Source of the DNA: Melieria omissa
Taxonomy: Eukaryota > Arthropoda > Insecta > Diptera > Ulidiidae
DNA: 64,000 nt
NCBI GenBank assembly: GCA_963971225.1
Contig: OZ020267.1
Coordinates: forward strand, 124,933,568 to 124,997,567
Reading direction: 5' to 3'
The translations under genes were made by a program, and so were the position numbers. The notes below the pieces were generated by a model. It did no database searches. It saw only the letters and a list, made by a program, of their open reading frames with translations, and had not been told where the DNA came from. Below are positions 1-11,700 of the stretch, piece after piece (position 1 is the first letter of the stretch; every line of letters begins with the position of its first letter).

Positions 1-14
1 ACAGTCAAAGAAAA

Positions 15-197
15 ATGATCAAAATTGGCAACTTGCTGAAGAATCATGTTTCATTTCATTACTTGATGACTTGTAGAAAATTATTGAAGCCTGATTGGGT
101 GTTAATATCACATTCTCCATATAGTCCTGATCACTGTATATCATATAGTGCCATCAAAAGAACATTTATTCCAAAGTTTGCAAAACTCCTCAAATAG
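15..197 (+). pseudogene. Mariner transposase scrap
   Basis: The translation includes LLKPDWVLISHSPYSPD, close to the LSHPPYSPDLAPSDY block before the third catalytic Asp of mariner transposases. The following residues do not continue the family, so this is a short decayed piece cut by the window edge. No inverted ends are visible. Confidence 0.5.
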
Positions 198-885
198 TAA
201 AACTTCTACTAATAATGATTAACTGAAATCGCACTTGATTCAAAAGAACTTGAAAAAAAACTAAATTACATGAAATAAAATACATAAATAAAACTCAAAT
301 AAGTTCCAAATTTTATCTTTGTTTCCAAACCAAAATACATAAATTAAGCATAAATTTGTTCTAAATTAAAACTTTTATTTTCAACAACCCAAACAGTCGT
401 AAAATATTATACGAGTAGGAAATACTTGATAAATTTAATCTATCTTCATGCCTCACTGACTTCCACTGACCTTCCTTAGTTCGAGCACAACAAAGCCGTT
501 CCGCTTGAAAATTCACAGATAATATTTTACAACAACACGTCACACAATTGCAACGTTTACATTTCAATTATGCGGCGAAATTTGCCATTTTCATACGAAT
601 TTTGTCGCATTAACAATAACTATTGAAACGCCTGTAACTATGCAGCGCTTTGTGCAAAGCGATAACGTGTCGCTTAATTAGTGCAGCGCACAAAATTCGC
701 TTTCATGCGCCAATTGGCCAATTCAAATAATAAATCGTCATTATTTATGCAACACTTGACAGAAAAACCGAAATGTTCAAATTATGAATATTTATGCATA
801 TTTTATCAACAGAGCAACCAATTCCAATTTAAAGTTAATTGTATGTGGGAGTGTGTGTGTGTTTGTATTGGCTGTATCAGTGCAA

Positions 886-908
886 GTGTGTGTGTGTGTG
901 TGTGTGTG
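886..908. repeat. (GT)n microsatellite
   Basis: An uninterrupted GT dinucleotide run of 23 bases. Similar CA/GT runs occur near 1188, 12260, 20430, 20880, 51070 and 54600. Confidence 0.9.
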
Positions 909-1550
909 CTCGAAAAGGATTGAATTATTTATGGAATTTTAAATGCTACCGCACACAAAGTTCCCCAACGCGCCGAATGCATTCATGCAATGCGCCTTTT
1001 AACGTTCTCAATGCAACCGACGAGCGACGAGCAACACGGAGCGCGCATTGATTTAATTGAATTTGAATGCGACGGCTGCTGGTTGCAGCGCACTTTGCGC
1101 TCAAATTGAAATTGCAAAATGCTGCAACAGTTCGCGCGCGAATCTAATTGCAAGTTTGCAGCATAATTGCATTTTCAAATGGCTTTTACACACACACACA
1201 CACACAGACACTTACACTAACACTCGACTGCTTACATTTATGTGTAAACATTTGTTTGTGTTTGTTGCTTTGTCTGAGTTTGTTCAATTTATAACTCTTC
1301 AATTGGCCAACCACAGGTCAAACGATTGCAGATTTGCATTTTATAGAAACACAAAGTGCTTCTTTTTAAAACGCACACTAAAATGTATCTTGTTTTAGCT
1401 TGTTTTTAAAAATTTGTGCGGGTATTTCAATACCAAAAACTATTCAAAAGCAAAAAAGTATCAAAAGAGAAACTGAAAAGTGTTTTACGATTACTGAATG
1501 CTGGTCATGGTAGGTGGTTGCCTCAATACGAAACACACTTATGCTAACTA

Positions 1551-1610
1551 GTCCGATCTGGGAATCGAACATAGAACCCCTGGTTTAAAAAGCCAGCGCA
1601 CTAACCGCTG
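1551..1610 (-). repeat. tRNA-like segment, possible SINE head
   Basis: On the - strand it reads GGTTAGTGCGCTGGC, a CTGG/CCAG stem with a T-rich loop, then GTTCTATGTTCGATTCCC, resembling an A box, a Lys-type anticodon arm and a B box. The acceptor stem does not pair convincingly, so a SINE head or tRNA relic is more likely than a working gene. Confidence 0.4.
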
Positions 1611-4600
1611 TTTAAAGAAGTCAAATGGATGTAAGGAGAGCCGAGAAAGTGCACCCTTGAAAGCCCAATTCTACAAGCACTCAGACTAAATCCATCCATC
1701 CATTGTACTTAAAAATGGTTGTCAGACTCAATAAAGTTTTTTTTCTTTATTAAAAACATTCCCTCCATAAAAAAAATGTTTTTGTATGAAAAAAGGATCA
1801 GTCTGTCCTATAAATAACTAAATAAATACCCAAAAATTCCCGCCAACCGCAAATGTATTTCATCGTTTTTATTTGATGTTGCTTTTCTGTCGGTTGTCCA
1901 CTTTGTCAGTTCACGATTTGTTCTGAATTTAGAGAACCTTCTCTTTGCCTGTCTTTTTGTGTTTAAATCTTTGAACAAATCCAAACACAAAAGGCAAAAA
2001 ACGAAACTGAAATACACAACTTTTCTTGCCTCTTCTTTATACCTTCACAAGCTCTTTTACTTGTTATTGTTTATTGTTGTTGTTTTTTAATTGATTACGC
2101 TGCTGTAATCGAAATCCACAACAGTAATTTTCTGGCATTTGACTTTGTAGAGCTCACTGAGGTGAGTAATTTTAATAAATTTTCTGAATTTTGCGTTGTT
2201 ACGTTGTTTTCGCAATTAAGTTGGTGCATGAAAAAAATCGTTTGCCTCGAACACATTTACAATGTCAACGGCGCAACAACAACATGTTAACATATAGAAT
2301 CATAACCTTCCAATGGAGATGATTTTTTTGACGACTGTACGGCTACACGACCACAGACTACAGTGGTGGCTGTTACCCTTAGAAATAGTTTAGATCAATT
2401 AGGATTACTGCTTCGAAATCTGATATTTTCAATGTCATTCTTCTTCTTCTTCATTCTTCTTTAGTTTGCTTTGAACTCAAATTATAAGTTTGTTTGAAAG
2501 TGTTTCAACAAATTTACTATTTGTTTAAATGATTACACATTGTCATTTTTTTAATTGATTGTAGAATTGATTGATACAAGAGAAATAGATGAACGATTAA
2601 ATTTGTGATTAGGCGCAAAATGTATATGATTGTTTTGCTGTTGCTGCCGCTTTTATTGTAATCAAGTAGTTGAGTGCACAGTAGTAGTAGCACACAGTGT
2701 CACCGTTTCATACAAGTGGCCGAATTTATTTAGAGTATTTGAATTTTGATGATGATTTTAGTACCAATTTTGATTAAGTACGAAACAAACACTTAAACAC
2801 ATTTTCAGTTTTGGCTTAATTCTGGCATTCAAGTTAATTGCTGAGCTTTGATGTATTCAGAGACCTATAGTAGAATTTTATGGCGAATATTTTGGTGGTA
2901 CATTCTGTCCTTAAAAAGTCCTGTTTTACAGGATATTTTTGGCATATTAGAAAAAAGGGGCAAATTGACCCATACAAATAGAAGCTACAGGGTTAAAACG
3001 CTCCAAAAAAATATTCCCCGTAGTATTTTACACCTAATTGCTGAACACATCATATATCTAAAATGTGAGATTACATGGTTTTCGTATGCCGATTCATCAT
3101 AAGAATGTGCAAAAAGGGGAAAACTTTGAACCCCCTAAAAAAGATTCAAACGTCAACTTTCAAAACGCTTACACACGTATATTTTTTTTTGCCCCCTCTA
3201 CCAGAATCCGTTATCATAACCTTGCTATTTTTAGAAAAATCTGATTTTGTTGTGCAGTGTTATTAATACAAAACGGTGTGATGCAGGTAAACGCCACTAA
3301 AATTATTACTAATGGATTCTACTTATTTTTAGCTATAATTCAAGCTAAAAAATGTTGCGGAAAAATGATACTTTTTTTTTTGAGACTATCAAATATTAAT
3401 GAAATGCGCACTTTGTACTAATTGTGTTGATGAATTTTAGATGTAACGGTACTCAATGTATGATTAAAGCAAAACCAAATAATTCACACTGCCACATAGC
3501 TTCAATAATACTTTAAAGCTTCTAGAACCTCTTGTAAATTTGTTATATAAATTTATCCTCTACTATCTTTCACCAACTGATGAAAAAATGTAATGTTAAC
3601 AAAAATGTTTAGCTGTGAAAAACAATAGCTGCTAAACTATTAGTTTCTTAACCCTTTCGCTACAGGTTTTTACTGGGGAAAGTTAAAATTTTCAATTTTA
3701 CGTTTTAGGCTCCTATGTGGTTGTATTAGCAACACTCCAAAAGAAATTTTTTAATCTTTATACTCGGACCCTGTATTTTGGAGTGTTTTTCTATGAGAGC
3801 AACCACATCGTTGTGGCTGTAATAATTACTTAAACATAAAACTTTTTACGCATAACGAAAATTTTAATATTTCTTCATAAACTTCAGCCAAAATTAAAAA
3901 AAAAAGTTATCTCAAGTTTTCTGCTTCTTCTTCCTTTACTATGTCAAGATATACCATTAAAAAAGTGTATACTTCTCTTCTTTAAACTTAAATATTCAGT
4001 TTATGAATTTCGTATTTTGCCTAAAACTTTAAACTATTCTAAACACCCACACAAAATGTATTCTTGAAACCACAGAGGGTTCAGACGTCCACAAAGTAGC
4101 ATGTTGTCATATGGCAATAAAATAGCGAAACTGTTAACAATCTATTGTGCAGATATTTGCATACTTGGATTTTCAATATCAGACACTCGATTTTTTTCAA
4201 CAACGGCCACCTTGGCGACAATGTGCGGCGGCAGTTGAACGTGAAACCATTTCGTAGTCGTATTGTTCCATCGCTGTCATCTTCATTGTGTTTGGGTCAT
4301 ATGTTTCAATCACCAAAAAGGAACAGAAGCAATATTTGTCAGCTACTGCGAACAGAAAAAACGTGTAAACTCTTCTTTTGTAATCCCTTTAAGAAAATGA
4401 ACTTCTTTCTAACCAACAATTAACCACTACTTAGGTGCATCTTTGCAAATGCAAGGTTTCAAGGTCATTATGGTCAAGTTCAGGAAGAGGACACCAATTA
4501 ACTAACGACTTATGGACCAACTGAAGTGTTTCGGGGTCATTGTAGCCAAAGTTGAAGGGTTCAAAAAATCTGTAGTAAGAGCATATGCAAAAGTTATCAC

Positions 4601-5194
4601 TGAGCTTAAGCCATTTCAACAATGCTGCACCCATGGTCCAATCCTTCAAGTATTCTCCACAGAAGTTGTCACGATAAATAAAAGCTTTAATTGCTTCTAT
4701 TGTTTTTCGATTTTAGAGCTACAGTCGAAGCGACTTAATTATTTAGGGCCAAATTTTTTTTACAGCACAAAGAGACTAGAGGAATACTGCATACTGAGTT
4801 GTGATACCACTGAAATCCAAAGCATATGAATTGGTATGAAACAACGTTAGAACTAATTTTATGTCGTATAACTGCCCTCACAAACGTATTAACAACGGAA
4901 AACTTAAAAAATTTTCGCTTAGACAGCAGAATATTTTGTGTTTGTTATGTTTAGGTTCGATATTTTTTGTAACTAAAACAAAAAAAATTAAGTTAAATTT
5001 AGTAAATTAAAGAAGAATCACGGGTCTTCTTTTTTGGATTTTAGAGTTTTTGAAGGCATTCTTTCTTTGTAGATTTTGCGGACCCAGAAGCAACTAAAAA
5101 CATTTATCTTGTCTGAAAGGAAAAACTTCGTCATATCGAAGAAGTTATGTGAAATTTGTCATATCCTACTGAGAACGCAGCTGCCGAAAGGAAA

Positions 5195-5660
5195 GGTTTA
5201 TCCCATAGTGAAATTAATAAAGTGTGCCAGATAGCAGACACTCTCTCTTCATCGTACACTTATTTTCTGACAGTTAATGTCATTATGCTGACAAATGTCA
5301 GAGTTCATAACCCGTCTGTGCTGTATGAAAAAATTTCAAAATAAATTATTGTTTGAAAATATGTTTTGGCCCAAAACCGACACAAAAAAGGCAATAACGT
5401 GCCAGGAAGAACGTGCTGTCTCTCCAAAAAAAAGCATGGCAAAGCAGTTTCTGTGTTTTTCGAACATAAAATACATAACAAAAATTTATATTTCTGGAGT
5501 ATTGAAAGTAAATTTTAAATTTTGGGCTATTTTAGCGACAACAAAAATAAAGGTTAACTGAACGGACACAAATAAATTGACACCCTGACAATTGCTACTC
5601 TGAGAAATAAGTGTACGTCATCTACCTGGTACACTTTATTTATTTCACTATGGTTTATCC
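5195..5660. mobile_element. MITE-like element with inverted ends (copy 1)
   Basis: The left arm at 5195-5240 and the right arm at about 5611-5660 are imperfect inverted repeats of each other. The shared core is CATAGTGAAAT(T)AATAAAGTG and the similarity extends through CCAG to the GTGTCTG-like part. The interior has no recognisable gene. It abuts a second element with the same ends. Confidence 0.5.
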
Positions 5661-5915
5661 ATAGTAAAATAATAAAGTAGTCTAACCTGAGAGAGTATTT
5701 CTAATGTATTTCTATTTTGTTTACAAAAATTGGCAGAAAATTTTATGAACAAAGTTTTGAAAATATTTTGTGTCAAATCAATATGAGCCTATGTTTTCTG
5801 TTGACAAATTTGGTACAGCAAAATGAAATATTGCGAAAGAAATTTCAAAAAATTTGTGCTCAAAAGAGGGGAGAGTTCAGGTTAGACTACTTTATAATTA
5901 TACTATGGGTTTATC
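5651..5915. mobile_element. MITE-like element with inverted ends (copy 2)
   Basis: The arm at 5651-5694 (CATAGTAAAATAATAAAGTA then GTCTAACCTGAGAG) is inverted at 5871-5915 (CAGGTTAGACTACTTTATAA then TTATACTATGG). The ends belong to the same family as the neighbouring element, so two copies sit side by side. Confidence 0.5.
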
Positions 5916-7539
5916 TATATTTTAGTGTTGGCTACAGCGGGGAGTTGAACAGAGGTTGGGAGTCTCTTACCACCTAAACGACGGCATAAGGGTTACAAAT
6001 ACAATGCAACAAAAGGTTACAAATATTGTGAAAATGGGAAACTGAGTGAGTTATGTGACTGTGAATTAATGATAATTATTAATTTAAAAACATTATTTTT
6101 TTTTTTGCTTTTATCGGACGTTCTCAATTGTATGTATCTGAAACCATGTTTTGCGGCAGTTCCAGTCGATTGGCATTGACTCGATACGCTTTCAAGCAGG
6201 AGTTGAAATATTGATTTTAAAAATTTACAAAAGACGAATGTGATTTTTTTATATCCTTTTTAAATGTCAGCTGTTATTTTCTTTGCTTTGTACTTGAAAA
6301 TGCATAAAAAAGCCAAGGTGCTAGTTTTCAAAGCACTTTAAAATAGTTTAGAATCCGTTTATTTGCATTTTTGCAGCGATTTGAAAAATTTTGTAAATGA
6401 AAAGTGTATTGATTCGATACGTTTAAAATGTTAAAGGCAGTTTGAAATTGTGTTTATAACAACGACTGTATTGATTCTGGGCGACCTTAACTGTCGTATA
6501 AACGTGGTATGAGACAGTCAGAGTAGAACAGGTCAGCAACTTTGGTTAGAGATTAGAACCTTCTTCTAGTTAGATCACAGTGAGCACTTTTAATGCGCAA
6601 AAGGATATTCAAATGAAAGCATACATGGTTTCCGATCCTAACCTAACTTAACCTCCCATATTAAATGAACTTGTTGACTAAAATTTGCCCAAAACAGTAA
6701 CCACATCAGCAGTATTTGAGTTTTGCAATTTAACATTTCTATTTGTTATCCACATTGCTTGAGTAAGCTTTAACAATGGTCCGTCATTCTTTTATTCATC
6801 TTTTATTTTTACTTTTTATGTATTTTTATTTGCGTGTACTATATGTTTGTTTGTTTACTGTTCCCTTTTCGTATTTATGTCACAACGCTGCCTCTTGTCA
6901 TTATCCACGACCCCACAGTGAGGGTCGTCAACGATAAAAAAGAACAAAATGCCGCTCTGTTATTAAGATTTTTTAATACATTTTACTGGCATTTTTTTGA
7001 TTCATTTCCATATGGTGAAAGAATGTGTGCAATAAAAAAGTGTTTACATGGAATCCTAAAATAATAAAAAGTAACATAATACAATTTTTTTCGAACAATA
7101 TGTTTTACATATTCCCAGTGGTGTATGTAAGGGGGTATTGGTGTTTAAACGACCCAAATATCTGTTTGTTAGAAAAGTTATGAGCAGCAAATATGCAGGC
7201 AGCAAATTTTAAACGGTATTGGACTCTTAAGTTGTGTAAGTTGTGTAAAAAGCAAAAAAAAAACCTTGCACCAAAATTAAATTAAAATTAAATACTCGTT
7301 TATTCCAATACAAACATCATAGAAAAAGTGCTTAAAGATATTTTTTCATTTGTTGCTTTGTTTCTGAATCAACCCAACAAAATCATAACAAAATTGTTTA
7401 AACTAAACCAACATTGCCTGAAAATTAAATACCGAAAATATATCCGTTTAAAAGTCCATTAAAAATTAATGCAAAAACCCCATAGTGAAGTGCTCTTTCA
7501 TACTAACCCGAAGCTCAAAGCTTTTATCTAATACTTATT
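5916..7539. other. AT-rich intergenic stretch
   Basis: No gene, RNA or mobile element is recognised. There are only short chance frames and A/T homopolymer runs. Confidence 0.5.
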
Positions 7540-7784
7540 ATTATGTGTAGCAACAACAAAATGCAACGCTAACCAGCCAACATGTATTTGCAAGTTGTGT
7601 GTGTGGCAAGGAAGCCAAATGCAATGCAAGCGGCATCCGCACCGACAGCCGCACCAGCCCCGAGCCTCGACACCTAAACAGTCTTTGCTGCAGTTAATTC
7701 TCACTTAAATGACCAGCAATTGCAGCCAACGCAATAACAACAACAACAACAATAATAACAACCACACCAGCCACCACGCAAAAC
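7540..7784 (+). promoter_or_regulatory. Presumed 5' leader with upstream ATGs
   Basis: The 245 bases before the receptor start contain three ATGs that would precede the main start if transcription begins upstream. They are a four-codon frame at 7561-7572, a 31-codon frame at 7582-7677 in good context (CAAC before ATG), and an out-of-frame ATG at 7709 whose frame overlaps the receptor start and ends at 7990. No TATA box is evident and the transcription start is unknown. Confidence 0.35.
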
Positions 7785-8732
7785 ATGCCAAAAGCGAAAC
7801 CGAAACCAAAGCCGAAGCAGAAGCAGAAGCGACGACGTTGGCTGCACGTGGGCCAATTATACTGTTTTGCCGTGATTGTGGCAACAACAACAGCTACCAC
7901 AATGCCGCTGGCAACGTTAGCATGGAACGATACCACAACAGCACAGCAACAACAGCAACACCACCATCAACCACAACAAATGCAGCATAGAAGGCACACA
8001 GGCAGCACGCAAAGTGCGCCACTCGACGACGGCCGCAACGAAATGTGGCACGCGTTCGAAAATTATCACAAAAAGCACAACAACAACAACAACAACAATA
8101 ACATTAACAACCATAGCATGGAAATTTCGCATAGCGTCAACATCATGTCAACAACAACAACAACACCAAACAGCACAACAAACCGTCCCTTTGTAGAGCT
8201 TATAACGCGCACCGCTGCAACGGCAACCAATCAATGGCGGTCAACAGCAACGGTCAACAACAGCATCAGCAACAACCAAAACAATAACAAAAACAACAAT
8301 AGCCACAACACCACGCAAACAATGCCAACAACGGCAACCATGCCGCGCAACGACAATCACCACGCCGAGCGCATCAATGCGTCCGCCACGCAATTGCGCT
8401 GGAATTGGAAATTCAATCGGACTAAAGTGAAGCGCATTCTGAAAAATAAGCGCAACGACTCGCTGACGCTGCTGAGCAGCCTCGGCATGTGGCAGCAGCA
8501 CAATCTGAAAGTGAATCAAGTGTTCGAGAGCGAGCGACGCATGTCGCGCCTCGAAATGCAGCGAAATCGCGGCAAAATCAAACTGCTCGGCCTGTTCGAG
8601 CTGACCACGAAATTCGGCTTGCGGCCAGACGGCCTCAGCGAGCTGAGCGCTGCGCTGATGGCAGTGGAACATATCAATCGCAAGAAATTACTGCCCGGCT
8701 ACACGCTGGAGCTGGTGACCAACGATACGCAG
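7785..8732 (+). CDS. GABA-B-R2: GABA-B receptor exon 1: signal peptide, low-complexity spacer, start of flytrap domain
   Basis: Residues 1-316, phase 0 at both ends. Lys/Arg-rich residues 1-18 are followed by a hydrophobic stretch (about 20-45) with a plausible cleavage after TLA before WNDTT. Residues ~50-200 are runs of Gln, His, Asn and Thr encoded by CAN triplets, including a long Asn tract near residues 99-109. The conserved flytrap begins around residue 265 (KLLGLFELTTKFGL) and runs to LVTNDTQ. The donor is GTGAGT at 8733. The spacer is likely disordered and should vary in length between individuals and species. Confidence 0.87.
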
Positions 8733-11700
8733 GTGAGTGATGTTCAACTATTTTCTTAAAATTTGTATATTAATGCAAAAAGAGCGAGAAGAATTTTAGA
8801 TTAGTTAGAAGAAAGTATAAACATTTGAATGTATTTGATATATTTTCAACTTGATGAAGAAAGATTGACTGAATAATCCAATTAATACACTAAATACAAC
8901 AAACCATTGAAGCAATAGAAGCTTCAGACAAAAGCCAGAAGCATCTTCAAAACTTGGATGAGATTAGGTTGAGGTTGAATGAGTTGGAAGTTTGGAAAAA
9001 AGCGCACTCGAGCATAAATTGTGGCTTGTTTAAACTGATCCAATTTACATGCGTCAAATGTTAAATGTTAATTAGTTTATAGCACAGATTGTAAATAAAA
9101 GACTATTGAAAAAATGTATTCGCTTTGAAATAAGCTACAGTGCGTTTCAAAAATAAGTGTTGGCCATATCTTTTTAACCGTAGAAGTTTGCCATGGTTTT
9201 CATATCAGATTATCTTCTATATTAAAATACCGTTTTCGCGTGTGTTTCTGTTTTCTGAGTTGGGTACAAGTTTTCGCCGATATATCAAGAATTAAAAGCG
9301 TTTGAAGCGTTTCGAAGTAGTGTTTTTGGTAAACCCGCCAAAGGGTCCAAAATTGAAACCTCCACAAGTCACAAAATACACGAAAACCTCAGTTTCATTT
9401 GTGAGGAAGTGGATCAGTCGATTTATAGAGTTCGGAAATGTTGACGACGAACCACGGAGGGACAGGAAAAGAACCACTCATATAAGGTTATAGTTCGGAT
9501 GTTTGATAACACTCCAACTCTTAGCCTGAAGCAAGCGAAGGAAACATTGTCGCAGAAGAGTCCAAGTATCAACGGCCACTATCCGACGCAGGCTTCTGAA
9601 ATCGTGCATTCTTCATTGAAGTACCATGTCAAAAACGCTATTGGGTGAAAACATGTGGAAAATCGTCTGAAATGGGCTACAGATACAAACTTTATGTGGA
9701 AACACTAAATAGGTCAAAGTCAAAATGCAAACCCAATCGAAAATGTTTGATCTTTAATAAAGCCACAGCTTAGAGGAAAAATAATATCAACAACAAAACA
9801 GCTCATTTTGGCATTAAAACGGATTTCAAGAGGGGTTTCTGTGTACTCCAACACTCAAAAATAAGCCAAAATTGTAACAAAAGATGCCAAGCTATTACTG
9901 ACAACAACGGAGACTGGACAAAGTTTTGATAATAATGCGAAAAAGATATTTGCACAGCCTTTCAGAAAATATATGTAATTCATTACTATACCTTCTTTTG
10001 TAAGTTTTATAAGCACCACTTATTTTTGAAACGCACTGTAAATGTAAAAACTTATATTAACGAGTCACTAAGATTTTAGACTGAAGACGATATGGAATGC
10101 TAATAGTAATAGAATTGAATTGAAACATTCCGTGGTGTTCTGAAGAGTTTTCAAATTACTTCTGTAGCAGCGAGAAAGAGGAACCAAATACACTTCACTT
10201 CACTATAAACTTGTTTTGCTTTATACAGAAGAAGGAAGAATCACCTAAGCAACTTCTTCTTCGACAATCTAGGAGATCCTACCTATAAGACTATTCACAG
10301 TCACCTAGGCAACTTCTTCTTCTTCTTCAACAATCTAGGAGATCTAACCTATAAGGCTATTCACTATCTACTAGGCTTCTTGAGAACCTCAGACTGCATA
10401 GTGATTCGTTCCATAGACAAAATTCAAAAAATTTATAGTCTCAGAATTGAACGATTTTGATGCCATTTGAAAGGTAAAACTGCAACTAAGAAAACGCCCA
10501 AAAATCTGTGCGAAAAAATAATTAGTGCAAGTGTCAGAGCTGCTCAAAGTTGAAACTTTTTTCACAAAAAATTGTAAACACATATTTTCTGTTTTTTAGT
10601 GTATTAAGAAAAAAATTTTAAAAATACATGGTTACTAAAAAGTTGCTAAAATTTTCCATAAAGATTACGAAATGATGTGGCTATTTTCGTTTTTAATGTT
10701 TTCTCAAAATTTACAAAGCTGAAGCTTCCACTTTACTCTTAATTTAAAATAATTCATTAAATTCATATTAAAATTTTTATTACTTTTCGCAATTATCAAT
10801 GTTGAAGTAATTGATTAAATTTAAAATCTGGAAAATTTTGCCAATACACTTGTTGCTATAGATTTCCAAAAATGATGAAAATTGCAAATTTAAGTCTCAG
10901 CAACTGTCAAACTACAAATGTTTAAGAAAAACATAATGGAGACTTCACTTCATCAGACCATAATTATCTAGTATACTAAATTTTATATTTTATACTTTTA
11001 TTTAAAAATTTTATGAAGAACGGACCACTGCTTCTAATTTTGTCCCGTGATTGTATAGAGTCGAATCACTATGCACTGATTCAATTAATGACTAAACTGT
11101 TTGTGGCATCGAAATGGTCCTTCATGGCCTACGCCGGCTCCACCTTGAGGCAGGCAATCGTGTCTTGGTGCCAAAATGGCTCGTCATGGCCTAAGCGGGA
11201 CAGCAATTTCTGCCTTCCTACCAATCGAGTTACAAGATTAGATTATATGGGACTCTTCATCGCCTCTTGGCCTCAGAAGTACACTGACACAACAGATGAC
11301 TGGGAACAGTTTCATCCTCTTTCTCAGAACTACAACTGGAACTAAAAAACCGTTTAGCATTTCTATCAATTCGATATTGCTCCGCAAATAGCGATAGGAA
11401 GACGTTCTTCAGCCAGATAAATCAGTTTAGTGCTTAATGATACCTCAGCGTACGGTCCTACTTGAAGCTCACAGGATGAAGAACTTAATGTAATAAAGCA
11501 TTCTCAAACGTCCTCAATCATTATTTCTGCTATTCTGCTGACTTTCTCAAATGATTTCACACTAAGCTCCTTTGTATTGACTATCCACTATAAAACACTG
11601 CCATTAGGAAAATTCAAACTCGAGCCAAATTGCAAGTCCTGCCAATCCTGTTTCTAACACTTCCTTTACACCACTTAAGCACACATAAGGTTCACTGTAC

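Larger units (their letters stand above)
198..5194. other. AT-rich non-coding stretch
   Basis: No coding region is recognised. It contains a (GT)n microsatellite at 886-908, a (CA)n run near 1188-1206 and a tRNA-like segment at 1551-1610. There is also an imperfect hairpin at 3713-3812, built from ATGTGGTTG/CAACCACAT and CACTCCAAAA/TTTTGGAGTG. The small open frames have composition typical of chance. Confidence 0.6.

Noticed and set aside
361..567. Small cysteine-rich frame on the - strand
   Set aside because: Short, no signal peptide or known pattern, in repeat-rich non-coding DNA.
7694..7936. Hydrophobic frames antisense to receptor exon 1
   Set aside because: Val/Leu runs are the reverse complement of CAN repeats, not a membrane protein.
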